34,943 bases of DNA, taken from assembly GCA_024698925.1 (NCBI GenBank), contig JAILQO010000063.1:1-34943 (forward strand), read 5' to 3'. A program made the position numbers and the translations under genes. A model generated the notes under the pieces. That model ran no database searches and was not told where the DNA came from. It was given only the letters and a program-made list of their open reading frames with translations. Below are positions 28,701 through 34,943 of this stretch, piece by piece. Origin of the DNA: Bacteroidaceae bacterium. GTDB taxonomy: Bacteria > Bacteroidota > Bacteroidia > Bacteroidales > Bacteroidaceae. Each line of letters opens with the position of its first letter. Positions within the stretch are counted from its first letter, which is position 1.

Positions 28701-30417
28701 CGGCATTGGCGCGGTTGTTGTTGTCGAGGCGGTCGAGGTTCATGGCGCGCAGCAGCGGTGTGCTCTTGAGGCGCGCCAGGGGCAGGTAAGTCTGATAGAC
28801 GCCGGCCGTATCATTCTGGTACTTCACATCGAGGCGGAACTTCTCCTTCTGCGTCGAGGTGGCGCCCAGGGCATAGACGTTTTTCATCATCAGCGGCCAG
28901 TTGCGCATCGCCGGGGCCCCGCTGGTGTTCTTCAGGGCCTTCACGTAGAGGCTCTGCGTGTTGTCGGTGAGGTCGCTGGCGAATTCACCGACCTGGAAGG
29001 TCTGGCCGTTGTAAGTATATTCGAAGGCCACGGCGAGGACGTCGTCGGGCTCGAGCTCGAAGTTCAAAGAGAGATATCCGAGGGCCGAGTTGAGGGTATA
29101 TTCAGAAGAACTCAGCAGGCGTGCGCTCTGCAGTTTCTCGTAGTCGAGACCGCCGCTGAAGTCCCCGATGCCGTCGAGCACGGTGGTGGCCACGCTGATG
29201 TCGCGCGCCTCGGCATAGGTGGTGACGAGCGCATCATAAAGGGCGTTGGCGCGGTTCTGCGGCTGCGGCGAGGCTGCGGCAGATTTCCACATCTCCTTCG
29301 TATGGGTGGCTTCGCCGAGGTCGGTGAAGGCGATGAGGTTGCGGTTGTTCTGCGTGGAGGCGGCACGTTTGTTGGTAATCCACACCTCCACGCGCTTGAG
29401 GGTGATGCCGCTGGCGATGGTCGGCAGCGTCTTCATCCAACGGTCGTAGTTGTCGCGGAAATAGTGCGAGAGCCAGAAGTGGCGGTTGGGTTCGTAGTCG
29501 GCGGCCGAGATCTCGTAGTTGGTCGTCTGCGAACCACCCTTGGAACTGACGCTCGACGAGGCCGATTTCTTCTGACTCACCACCGTCTGCAACTTCAACT
29601 TGCCGAACTGCAGGTCGGTGCGCAGACCGAAGAGGCTCTGTACGCCGTGGATGAGCGTGGAGTTGGAGGGCATGGACACGTTGCCGGCTTCCACCAGTCT
29701 CACGATCTCGTCCTCCTTGCCGTCGTATTTCAACTTCATCTGCTGGGCATCGACGTCGAAGGTGGCTTCGGTGTTGTAGTTGATGTTCATGTTCACCTTG
29801 TCGCCGACCTTACCCGTGACGGACAGGTTGATTTTCTCGTCGAAGTCGAAGCCGAAAGTCTTTCTGCGGTTGGCCGCGAGAGACGGGTTATTGATTTTCT
29901 TGTGGTTGCCGCCCACTTTGAGTTCCGCCGAACCCTGCGTCTTGATTTGCACGCCGCCCGGACCGAAGATCTTCTCCGCGGGACCCAAGTCGAACTTCAT
30001 GTCGGTGAAGTCGAACTTGTTCTTGCCCTTGCTCTCGTATTCCTCGCGGTTCTTTTGCCGGTAATAGGCGTTCATCGACTGCCCCAACGACCACTGCTGA
30101 TACTCTTCGGGTGTCATCAGGATAGGCGTATTCAGATAGCCACCCTTGCCTAATTTGGTGCCGATACGGTAGTTACCCGTGATGCTGTCGAGTTCGGTCA
30201 CCTGCGGGAGGTTGTCGGGACGCTTGATGCCGACGCCCGTGGTGTCGATGTCCTCCACCGTCTCGGGTATGGTCTTCTGGGTGTGTTGCAGAATGCCTTC
30301 GCGAGGTCGGTTGTCATCGCCCTGAAGTCTGACCTGGGCATATAAAGAAGCGTTGCCGATGAGAAGCATAAAGGCCATCAGCAACACGATGATATATGTC
30401 AAGTGGTTGTTTTTCAA
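22771..30417 (-). CDS. sprA: SprA/Sov, outer-membrane translocon of the type IX secretion system
   Basis: The 2548-residue product is in the size range of SprA/Sov (about 2,400-2,500). It has a signal peptide (MKNNHLTYIIVLLMAFMLLI, ending SLYAQ) and the typical SprA N-terminal region (KNKFDFTDMKFDLGPAEKIF, then NLSVTGKVGDKVNMNINYNT), then very many beta strands to a C-terminal FNLRFTLTR. SprA forms a giant 36-strand barrel through which proteins with C-terminal sorting domains leave the cell. Two charged low-complexity insertions stand out: a Lys/Ala/Gln-rich one near residues 1885-1940 and a Lys/Ser/Asn-rich one near 2415-2460, probably loops. No ATG allows a complete signal peptide; TTG at 30417 does. 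It follows ruvA, an order kept in many Bacteroidetes. Confidence 0.93.
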   Translation of the reverse strand: MKNNHLTYIIVLLMAFMLLIGNASLYAQVRLQGDDNRPREGILQHTQKTIPETVEDIDTTGVGIKRPDNLPQVTELDSITGNYRIGTKLGKGGYLNTPILMTPEEYQQWSLGQSMNAYYRQKNREEYESKGKNKFDFTDMKFDLGPAEKIFGPGGVQIKTQGSAELKVGGNHKKINNPSLAANRRKTFGFDFDEKINLSVTGKVGDKVNMNINYNTEATFDVDAQQMKLKYDGKEDEIVRLVEAGNVSMPSNSTLIHGVQSLFGLRTDLQFGKLKLQTVVSQKKSASSSVSSKGGSQTTNYEISAADYEPNRHFWLSHYFRDNYDRWMKTLPTIASGITLKRVEVWITNKRAASTQNNRNLIAFTDLGEATHTKEMWKSAAASPQPQNRANALYDALVTTYAEARDISVATTVLDGIGDFSGGLDYEKLQSARLLSSSEYTLNSALGYLSLNFELEPDDVLAVAFEYTYNGQTFQVGEFASDLTDNTQSLYVKALKNTSGAPAMRNWPLMMKNVYALGATSTQKEKFRLDVKYQNDTAGVYQTYLPLARLKSTPLLRAMNLDRLDNNNRANADGQFDYVEGYTISKGRIIFPVAEPFGDHLRQWINEDAVADKYCFDALYDSTQTIAKQIAEQNKFLLAGRYKGTNGAEISLGVTNVAQGSVVVTAGGVTLTENVDYRVDYSMGTVYILNQSIIDAGTKVNASVESNDTYGMQRKTMLGVNWDYDFSKNLVFGGTFQFLNEQPLTTKVNMGSEPLKNTLWGLHLDWKQEAQWLTNALNAIPLLNFTVPSQIAFSADFAQLIAGQNRKVQGGASYMDDFENTKNRMSISTPTAWMMSSVPTPFEGSKLTNDVRSGYQRALLAWYYIDPIFTRRSSSLTPSHIKSDLDQLSNHYVREVYERDLYPNKQQNSYSEAASLNVLNVAYYPTERGAYNLNPQLDQNGRLLYPKENWGGMMRKLDYPDFEAQNIEYLEFWMLDPFIYTGDDQSYGGELYIDLGEISEDVLKDGKKFYESGLPLDDDAKYFTETVWGRVPVGTSVTYAFNNESGARTKQDVGLNGINSEAERTYGAYADYLKQIQGTVSPEVFDSIWADPAGDDYHYYRGTDFDRDKVSILDRYKRINMPEGNSPDTDNSPESYETAYKTTPDVEDINQDYTLNEYEKYFQYHISIHPQDTVVGTNFIADVRHASVKLRNGETQTVKWYQFRVPLEEYERAEGGISDFTSIRFMRMYLTGFQKPIILRFATLDAVQADWRNYEQSIYTGQSTSGGATLEVSAVNIEENNDKEPVNYVLPPGISRVTDPSQTQLVESNEQALSLIAKNLTPGEAKAVFKNCRYDMRQYKHLQMFVHANALANDITDLHDGETSLFLRLGSDYKSNYYEYEIPLRLTPAGHYDTYSAQGCLAVWPEENMIDIELEKLTAVKKDRNHEKSLGNASFNREFSEFDKDRPSNRISVMGNPTLGEVKTIMIGIRNNGRAVKSVEVWANEMRLQEFSNDGGWAAQAALNIQLSDLGSVNMTGHIEKAGFGGIEQTVAERSNDDTYEYTVTTQMDLGKLLPPKAKVNVPLYYSYSNESIKPKYNPLDTDMLLSDALEATTTQHERDSISSLTTKRQTTKNLSFSGVKVNIQSRKHPMPYDPANFTFNYSHQHTFNSGETTVYEHDHRWNGGMNYSWSPNWKAWEPFKGLKSKSKWLQLLKDQSYSFAPQSISFNTDITRSYYEIQERDMDNLEGENTIPVRWSPTFLWNRDFNLRWDLTKTLHFTFQSGTHAEIEEPYMPVNQSLYPDQYSAWKDSVLHSIRNFGTPLDYSQSAQASYKIPFEKIPITDWISADASYQSNYTWRRGAEYEDGSTLGNNINTQRTININGKLNLETLYNHSEFLKEANKRFSPSTIKSEGKKKDQARKKAADEKKKQQEAAAKERAAAEQKAAAGDSTALKALNDPSKAKVQGNAKGVSQQKSTQFKGFAGEVQLIPDSTINLKHGQKSKRIIVTAKDEKGKTYKLKYKRVDENTIAIKSPSDSLKLRVNVLAKPKLEDAGWYQWSQAGARFLMMLRNVSVTYRNTYALGLPGFMPNVGDAFGQRQLNGLMSPGMDFAFGLVDDGYINTAKQNNWLLNSDSVSTPATTNATQDVQIKATLEPLPDLKIDLNASHTMNRSKSIQYMYAGNPTTQTGSFNMTTISIATAFKSRGDAGNGYDSDAFSDFQNYLPIIQQRVENRYHGVRYPEGTGLSGQYDPANGSVNPYSSDVMVPAFLAAYTGRRAATTPLDIFPAITSILPNWSLSYKGLGNLPWLRDQFKSVTLNHAYKSVYSIGSYNSYSSWVEYMHGSDMGFIQNTTTGNYQPSSMYDISTVSINEAFSPLIGLNVTMQNNMTVKLEYRKTRVLTLSMTSAQINEASSADVVFGVGYKINDFKIGSLFDIKSTSQKASSKSKKKAGNSKNDKDNEKENSRNNASRNSSSSSGKSNFAHDLNLRFDFSLRNQDAITRNIQTSLSEATTGNRAIKASFAADYAMSRFVTFSLYYDLQKNQPLLSSSAYPTITQDFGFNLRFTLTR

Positions 30418-30449
30418 AGGGGATGGGGGGATTTGAGAGGGGGGGTGGT

Positions 30450-30513
30450 GAGGTTTTGAGGTTTTGAGGTTTTGAGGTTTTGAGGGTGAGAGGTTTTGAG
30501 GTTTTGAGGTTGT
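30450..30513. repeat. 8-bp tandem repeat in the sprA leader
   Basis: Eight units of GAGGTTTT stand in a row: four perfect (30450-30481), one variant GAGGGTGA, two perfect, and one variant GAGGTTGT. They occupy much of the 134-bp ruvA-sprA gap. On the sprA strand they are followed by C runs of 7, 6 and 4 (30419-30445) just before the TTG start. Confidence 0.9.
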
Positions 30514-30551
30514 TTGTTCTTTGCGGTTGGCTGGCTATCCTTTAGGGAGGA

Positions 30552-31157
30552 CTACAGCATTTTCAGGGCTAACTTAATGACCTGTTCTACATTGGCATCG
30601 GGTTCGGCGCGGAGGATGCCGACGACGGCTTTCTGCGAGGGTGCGGGCGAGAAACCTAACATGGTCAGCGCGGCAACGGCCTCGTCCTGCACCTCCTTGT
30701 TGGCGGCAGTGAGAGGCTGCGAACTGGGCGACCCCGCCTGCGCATCAATACCTAAAGCCACGATCTTATCCTTCAGTTCAACGATGATGCGCTGGGCCGT
30801 CTTTCCGCCGATGCCCTTGGCCGATTTCAGCAGGCGCTCGTCGCCACGACTGATAGCGTCGCATAGCTCGGCGGGGGTCATCGAACTCAGGATGACGCGG
30901 GCGCTCTGTCCGCCAACACCACTCACGCTGGTGAGCAGCACGAACAGTTCGCGCTCCACTTTCGTGGCAAATCCCCAGAGGATGTAGGCGTCCTCGCGGA
31001 TGCTCTCGTAAACATACAACTTCACTTCGCCAGGCAGTCCCTGGATGGCGGAGAACGTATTCAGGCTGATGTTCAGTCCGTAGCCTACGCCGTTGGCGTC
31101 GAGCACGGCGAGGGTGGGGGAGAGGTCGGCGATGGACCCCCTTATGTATTCAATCAT
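30552..31157 (-). CDS. ruvA: Holliday junction branch-migration complex subunit RuvA
   Basis: RuvA binds four-way DNA junctions and loads the RuvB motor. The 201-residue product from ATG 31157 ([20 protein letters not shown]) has the N-terminal OB domain ([13 protein letters not shown]), two helix-hairpin-helix motifs ([19 protein letters not shown] and [22 protein letters not shown]) and the small C-terminal UBA-like domain ([14 protein letters not shown]...[12 protein letters not shown]). The longer upstream frame was rejected because RuvA always starts at this strand. The sprA gene lies downstream. Confidence 0.95.
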   Translation of the reverse strand: MIEYIRGSIADLSPTLAVLDANGVGYGLNISLNTFSAIQGLPGEVKLYVYESIREDAYILWGFATKVERELFVLLTSVSGVGGQSARVILSSMTPAELCDAISRGDERLLKSAKGIGGKTAQRIIVELKDKIVALGIDAQAGSPSSQPLTAANKEVQDEAVAALTMLGFSPAPSQKAVVGILRAEPDANVEQVIKLALKML

Positions 31158-31241
31158 AGACGAGTGACTTTTCGGGTCTGTTTCCTTAATAATAACGCAC
31201 CGCGGGTTCATTTATTGTGCGCCGCGGGAGTTGACGTTTGA

Positions 31242-31261
31242 CGCCCGCCAAACAGCGGGCG
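31242..31261 (-). terminator. GC-rich hairpin after the esterase gene
   Basis: CGCCCGC (31242-31248) pairs with GCGGGCG (31255-31261) around CAAACA, starting 15 bases beyond the esterase stop. There is no T run, so termination is likely but not certain. Confidence 0.5.
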
Positions 31262-31275
31262 CCGAACGACTATGA

Positions 31276-32943
31276 TTAATAGAGGTATTTGCTGAGTTCG
31301 CTGCCATTCCTGCGCAGACCGATGGCTACGCCGATGGCGTTGAGGCGCGCTCCGCGCAGCGAGGTGTGAGTGTGGTCGCCGCAGTAGTATTCACGGGCAG
31401 CCTCGCGTCCGATGCCGTCGAGGGCATCTGCGGTGATGTTGTGCAGGTCAACCAGTTCGCACCCCGTTTCCTTGGCCACTTCGCGGTACCAGCGTCCATA
31501 ACTGTCGTTGCGCCGCTCGATCTTGCCGCCGGGCCATTCGTTGCGGGGCGTGAGGCTGACGAGGATGGGCGTGGCGCCCTTCTCGCGGCAGTCGTCGATC
31601 ATCTTTTTCAGATACCAGCCAAAAGAGTAAACGACCTCGTTGTAAGCCTCGTCCTTAAGCACCACGCGACTGACGCAGCTGGTGTCCGCCGTGCCGGGAA
31701 TCTCGCCGCGATGCTTGCCGCGGTGCAGTTCGCCGATATCGTTGTGTCCGAATTGAATCAGCACGAAGTCCCCCTTGCGCAGGTCATTATAAACCTTCTG
31801 CCAGCGCTCCTCGCGGATGAAGGTGCGGCAGGAGCGTCCCGCCTGAGCGCAGTTGATCCACGTGATTTTATCCTTGTTGAAGATGCGCCAGGCTTGCGAG
31901 CCCCAACCCCACATACCCGTGGAGTCACGGTCGGCATTCTTCACGGTGGAGTCGCCGGTGATGAACACCACGGGCTTGCCCTCTTCGCGCCTGACACCGG
32001 TCGCGGGCAGGGCGAGGTCGCCCATCATCGCCTTCAACGGTGCTATTTCGGGATGACTGCAAGCCATCAGACCGTCAGCAGCGCTGCGGGCATTGAGTTC
32101 GGCACCGAATTTAGAGGAATGGATATTGTCGAGATAGAAATGATAGTTGACTTTCCACGACGACATCTTTTCAAGTTTCTGTGCCGAGATCTCGTTGAGG
32201 TCCACGAACGGCACGTTCATCTCCTCGGCAATCTGCCGTGCCCAGCCGCCGAAAGTCTCGGCCACGCGAACCGGTTGCCAGGCACCTTTGTCGTCCTGGC
32301 GTTTGCGCGGCGTCAGACTCATCAGGATAGGATGAGCGCCCAGGGCGCGTGTCTCGCGGACGAAGCGGCGCATGTATTCGCCGTAGGAGTAGACCGTCTC
32401 GGTCTGACCTTTGCGCGGACCGTCCTTCAGCGTCACCACCAGCGAGTCGGTGGCAGAGGTCCCGCGGATGGTCGCACGGCAGCGGCCGCTGTCGAAGGGA
32501 CCGTTGTCGTTATGGCCCAGTTCGATGATGACCCAGTCGCCCGGACGGATGCCTTTCTTCACATCTGGCCACAACTGATTATAGAACGTGCGCGAACTGG
32601 TGCCGCCCAGCGCCTGGTTCTCCACCGTTATCTTATCTTCGTTGAAATAGCGGTGGACGTAGAAACCCCAGCCCCACTGGCCGTTGTTGCCGTTGCCCTT
32701 GGTGCCCGTGCGCATCGTGGAGTTCCCCACGAGGAACAGCACGGGATTCGTGCCCTTGCGGCTGCTGCCTGCAACGGGGCGTGCCGTCTTCACTTTCTCT
32801 AAGGAATCGAGGGTCAGGTCCACTACTTTGTTAACATCGTCCATCGGCTTGAAATCCGTGGACTTGGTGCCGTCGGGCTGCTGTGCGAAGGCAGCAGCCA
32901 GCGTGAGACCAGCCACCGTCAAGAGCATAATCATCCTTTTCAT
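31276..32943 (-). CDS. Secreted tandem SGNH/GDSL esterase, rhamnogalacturonan acetylesterase-like (CE12)
   Basis: The 555-residue product has a signal peptide (MKRMIMLLTVAGLTLAAAFA) and two SGNH domains in a row. Domain 1 has GNST with nucleophile S75, GGTSSRTF (113-120), GHND (143-146) and DNIH (D272, H275). Domain 2 has GDST with S332, AGRSCRTF, GHND (399-402) and DHTH (D523, H526). The domains resemble CE12 pectin (rhamnogalacturonan) acetylesterases, which remove acetyl groups so that lyases can attack the chain. Both active sites look complete; GNST replaces GDS(T) in domain 1. The start at 32943 fits a promoter 28 bases upstream; an earlier frame start lies inside that promoter. It stands alone, away from other pectin genes. 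Confidence 0.82.
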   Translation of the reverse strand: MKRMIMLLTVAGLTLAAAFAQQPDGTKSTDFKPMDDVNKVVDLTLDSLEKVKTARPVAGSSRKGTNPVLFLVGNSTMRTGTKGNGNNGQWGWGFYVHRYFNEDKITVENQALGGTSSRTFYNQLWPDVKKGIRPGDWVIIELGHNDNGPFDSGRCRATIRGTSATDSLVVTLKDGPRKGQTETVYSYGEYMRRFVRETRALGAHPILMSLTPRKRQDDKGAWQPVRVAETFGGWARQIAEEMNVPFVDLNEISAQKLEKMSSWKVNYHFYLDNIHSSKFGAELNARSAADGLMACSHPEIAPLKAMMGDLALPATGVRREEGKPVVFITGDSTVKNADRDSTGMWGWGSQAWRIFNKDKITWINCAQAGRSCRTFIREERWQKVYNDLRKGDFVLIQFGHNDIGELHRGKHRGEIPGTADTSCVSRVVLKDEAYNEVVYSFGWYLKKMIDDCREKGATPILVSLTPRNEWPGGKIERRNDSYGRWYREVAKETGCELVDLHNITADALDGIGREAAREYYCGDHTHTSLRGARLNAIGVAIGLRRNGSELSKYLY

Positions 32944-32970
32944 ATAATTGTACATCTTTAAAATTCTCCG

Positions 32971-33002
32971 CAAAAGTACACTTTTCTTGCCTAACTGCCA
33001 AA
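32971..33002 (-). promoter_or_regulatory. Promoter of the tandem esterase gene
   Basis: TTTG (32999-33002), a 20-base spacer and TACTTTTG (32971-32978) on the minus strand. It decides the start: the ATG at 32943 gives a leader of about 20 bases. Confidence 0.8.
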
Positions 33003-33115
33003 GAAAACTATCATTTTATGATTCTCGATTCCTTTATATAACCAAAGACGCAGGTGATTGTACGCTTCAAAATGAACTGTTCGCGTTGCTCTTTAATATT
33101 ATTAACCGCTCTTTT

Positions 33116-33146
33116 TTTGCCAATCCAAAGAAAAAGCGTACCTTTG
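33116..33146 (+). promoter_or_regulatory. Promoter of the etfBA operon
   Basis: TTTG (33116-33119), a 19-base spacer and TACCTTTG (33139-33146). The leader to the ATG at 33220 is about 65 bases. Confidence 0.8.
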
Positions 33147-33219
33147 CGCCGTTTTAAATAATAAGGTAAGGGCATCGCCCTTTTATAGAACAGCATTTTA
33201 ACGTTAAACAAAAGATTAT

Positions 33220-34092
33220 ATGGCTTTGAAAATCGTTGTGCTGGCCAAACAGGTGCCAGACACTCGTAACGTTGGCAAGGACGCTATGACCGCTGAAGGT
33301 ACGGTCAATCGCGCCGCCCTGCCTGCTATCTTTAATCCCGAAGACCTGAATGCCCTGGAACAGGCGCTGCGTCTGAAAGAACAGAATCCAGGTAGCACAG
33401 TGGGTGTGCTTACGATGGGTCCTCCACGTGCAGGTGAAATCATCCGCCAGGGGCTCTATCGCGGCGCAGACACGGGCTGGTTGCTCACCGACCGTCTCTT
33501 CGCCGGTGCCGACACCCTCGCTACTTCCTATGCCCTGGCCACGGCCATCAAAAAGATCGGCGACGTGGACATCGTCATCGGTGGTCGTCAGGCGATCGAT
33601 GGCGACACGGCTCAGGTGGGTCCTCAGGTGGCTCAGAAATTAGGCTTGAATCAGGTCACTTATGCCGAGGAAGTAATCAGCGTAAAGGATGGCAAGGCTA
33701 CCATCAAGCGCGTCATCGATGGCGGCGTGGAGACCGTTGAGGCTCCCCTGCCTGTGGTTATCACGGTCAATGGAAGCGCAGCCCCTTGTCGTCCCCAGAA
33801 CGCCAAGTTGGTGATGAAATACAAGCGTGCCACTTGTCCGCTGGAGCGTCCCGCAGAAGGAACCGCTTATGACTACCTCTATGAGGAGCGTCCCTATCTG
33901 ACGCTGAACCAGTGGAGTGTGGCCGATGTGAATGGCGATCCCAGCCAATGCGGTCTCTCTGGCTCGCCCACCAAGGTGAAGGCCATTAAGAATATCGTAT
34001 TCCAGGCTAAGGAGTCGAAGACTTTGACAAGCAGCGACGCTGATGTCGAAGGAATGATCAAGGAATTGTTGGACGAAAAAATCATTGGCTAA
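33220..34092 (+). CDS. etfB: Electron transfer flavoprotein, beta subunit
   Basis: EtfB with EtfA forms a cytoplasmic FAD/AMP heterodimer passing electrons from dehydrogenases such as acyl-CoA dehydrogenase. The 290-residue product begins MALKIVVLAKQVPDTRNVG and contains the subunit's nucleotide-site segments IFNPEDLNALEQALRLKE, VGVLTMGPPRAGEIIRQGLYRGAD and IGGRQAIDGDTAQVGPQVA. In gut anaerobes the pair often works with butyryl-CoA dehydrogenase in bifurcating complexes; whether that applies here cannot be seen. It ends three bases before etfA. Confidence 0.93.
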   Translation: MALKIVVLAKQVPDTRNVGKDAMTAEGTVNRAALPAIFNPEDLNALEQALRLKEQNPGSTVGVLTMGPPRAGEIIRQGLYRGADTGWLLTDRLFAGADTLATSYALATAIKKIGDVDIVIGGRQAIDGDTAQVGPQVAQKLGLNQVTYAEEVISVKDGKATIKRVIDGGVETVEAPLPVVITVNGSAAPCRPQNAKLVMKYKRATCPLERPAEGTAYDYLYEERPYLTLNQWSVADVNGDPSQCGLSGSPTKVKAIKNIVFQAKESKTLTSSDADVEGMIKELLDEKIIG

Positions 34093-34095
34093 GAG

Positions 34096-34943
34096 ATGGA
34101 GAATGTTTTTGTTTATTGCGAGATAGAAGGCACTCTGGTACAGGAAGTATCTCAAGAGTTGCTGACCAAGGGCCGCAAGTTGGCCAATCAATTGGGTGTT
34201 GAACTCCACGCCGTGGTGGCCGGAACGGGCATCAAGGGACAGGTGGAGGAACAGATTCTGCCTTATGGTGTGGACAAACTCTTCGTCTTTGATGGCGAGG
34301 GCCTCTTCCCCTACACCTCTGCTCCCCATACCGATATCCTCGTGAACCTCTTCAAGGAGGAACAGCCTCAGATTTGCCTGATGGGCGCTACCGTCATCGG
34401 CCGCGACCTCGGTCCGCGTGTTAGTTCTTCGCTCACCAGCGGTCTGACTGCTGACTGCACAGAATTGGAGATTGGCGACTTCGAGAGCAAGAAGGATGGC
34501 AAAACGTACGAAAACTTGCTTTATCAGATTCGTCCCGCCTTCGGTGGTAACATCGTGGCTACGATTGTGAACCCCGAACATCGTCCCCAGATGGCCACCG
34601 TCCGCTCTGGTGTGATGCAGAAGGCTATCTACGAAGGTGAATGCCGCAAGGAAGTTGTCTATCCCGAGGTCTCGAAATATGTTTCGCCCGAGGCTTTCGT
34701 CGTGAAGGTCCTCGACCACCACGTGGAGGCTGCCAAGCACAACCTGAAGGGTGCTCCCATCGTTGTTGCCGGTGGTTATGGTATGGGCTCCAAGGAGAAC
34801 TTCGATATGCTGTTCCAGTTGGCTAAGGTATTGCATGGTGAGGTAGGCGGAAGCCGTGCTGCTGTGGATGCTGGCTGGCTGGACCACGACCGTCAGATTG
34901 GTCAGACTGGTGTCACCGTTCATCCGAAGGTGTACATCGCCTG
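34096..34943 (+). CDS. etfA: Electron transfer flavoprotein, alpha subunit, 3' end beyond window
   Basis: The frame runs open from ATG 34096 (MENVFVYCEIEGTLVQEVSQ) to the window end, 282 whole codons. EtfA binds FAD in its C-terminal domain; the motif GGSRAAVDAGW...RQIGQTGVTVHPKVYIA near the window end belongs to that site. About 50-60 residues should be missing judging from the usual length. It is co-transcribed with etfB. Confidence 0.93.
   Translation, partial: MENVFVYCEIEGTLVQEVSQELLTKGRKLANQLGVELHAVVAGTGIKGQVEEQILPYGVDKLFVFDGEGLFPYTSAPHTDILVNLFKEEQPQICLMGATVIGRDLGPRVSSSLTSGLTADCTELEIGDFESKKDGKTYENLLYQIRPAFGGNIVATIVNPEHRPQMATVRSGVMQKAIYEGECRKEVVYPEVSKYVSPEAFVVKVLDHHVEAAKHNLKGAPIVVAGGYGMGSKENFDMLFQLAKVLHGEVGGSRAAVDAGWLDHDRQIGQTGVTVHPKVYIA

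Noticed and set aside
25864..30153. Plus-strand frames of 917 and 511 codons inside sprA
   Set aside because: They are antisense shadows of a clearly recognised gene; the His/Val-rich composition is typical of reversed GC-rich coding DNA.
30419..30445. G-quadruplex on the plus strand
   Set aside because: Three G runs are clear but a fourth run of three or more is lacking; the longer runs would have to be split, so I do not claim it.
30450..30513. CRISPR-like array in the ruvA-sprA gap
   Set aside because: The units are contiguous 8-mers without spacers, so it is a simple tandem repeat.
31366..32802. 478-codon plus-strand frame opposite the tandem esterase
   Set aside because: It mirrors a gene with two intact active sites and a promoter; no signals of its own.
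32944..32973. Earlier start codons for the tandem esterase
   Set aside because: The first falls inside the -7 box and the second leaves almost no leader; the ATG at 32943 gives a proper signal peptide.
33640..34923. 427-codon minus-strand frame opposite etfB/etfA
   Set aside because: Shadow of two well-recognised flavoprotein subunits.

Overview
The window looks like chromosomal DNA of a Bacteroidales bacterium, most likely Prevotellaceae (Prevotella/Segatella/Xylanibacter type). The reasons are: repeated Bacteroidetes promoters of the form TTTG-N19/20-TAnnTTTG, a full-length SprA (type IX secretion translocon) next to ruvA, a secreted protein ending in a Prevotella-style C-terminal sorting tail, an M60 enhancin-type peptidase, and short MKKKYISP-type peptides. 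No rRNA, tRNA or CRISPR array was seen.

Layout. 1-2007 (-): N-terminal 669 codons of a secreted M60 metallopeptidase. 2008-3400: a gene-poor stretch holding two gene remnants behind intact promoters, a cluster of small hairpins, and a 323-bp element built as two 86-bp inverted arms. 3415-3935 (-): a PIN-domain toxin with a 33-residue partner. 4163-6646 (-): a large secreted protein with a 56-residue peptide gene after it. 6944-7430: two inverted 154-bp repeats. 7450-9013: a Gfo/Idh/MocA oxidoreductase divergent from queF.

9238-17136 (+): the most interesting block. It is a five-gene operon behind a perfect promoter: a membrane-anchored HEAT-repeat protein, a processive GT2 glycosyltransferase, a TPR plus outer-membrane beta-barrel protein (YaiO/PgaA-like architecture), a DUF4838 lipoprotein with a predicted hydrolase fold, and a DUF1573 lipoprotein. 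Together they cover inner-membrane polymerisation, periplasmic handling and outer-membrane export, so I infer a synthase-dependent exopolysaccharide system of unknown polymer.

17112-22539 (-): purB, an RluB/RsuA pseudouridine synthase with a long Gly/Arg/Gln-rich N-terminal tail, asnS and an MFS transporter, closely packed. 22771-31157 (-): ruvA followed by sprA; the sprA leader carries an 8-bp tandem repeat and C tracts, and sprA appears to start at TTG. 31276-32943 (-): a tandem SGNH/CE12-type esterase. 33220 to the end (+): etfB and the start of etfA.

Gene identities come from reading motifs and family resemblance only; no database search was possible.
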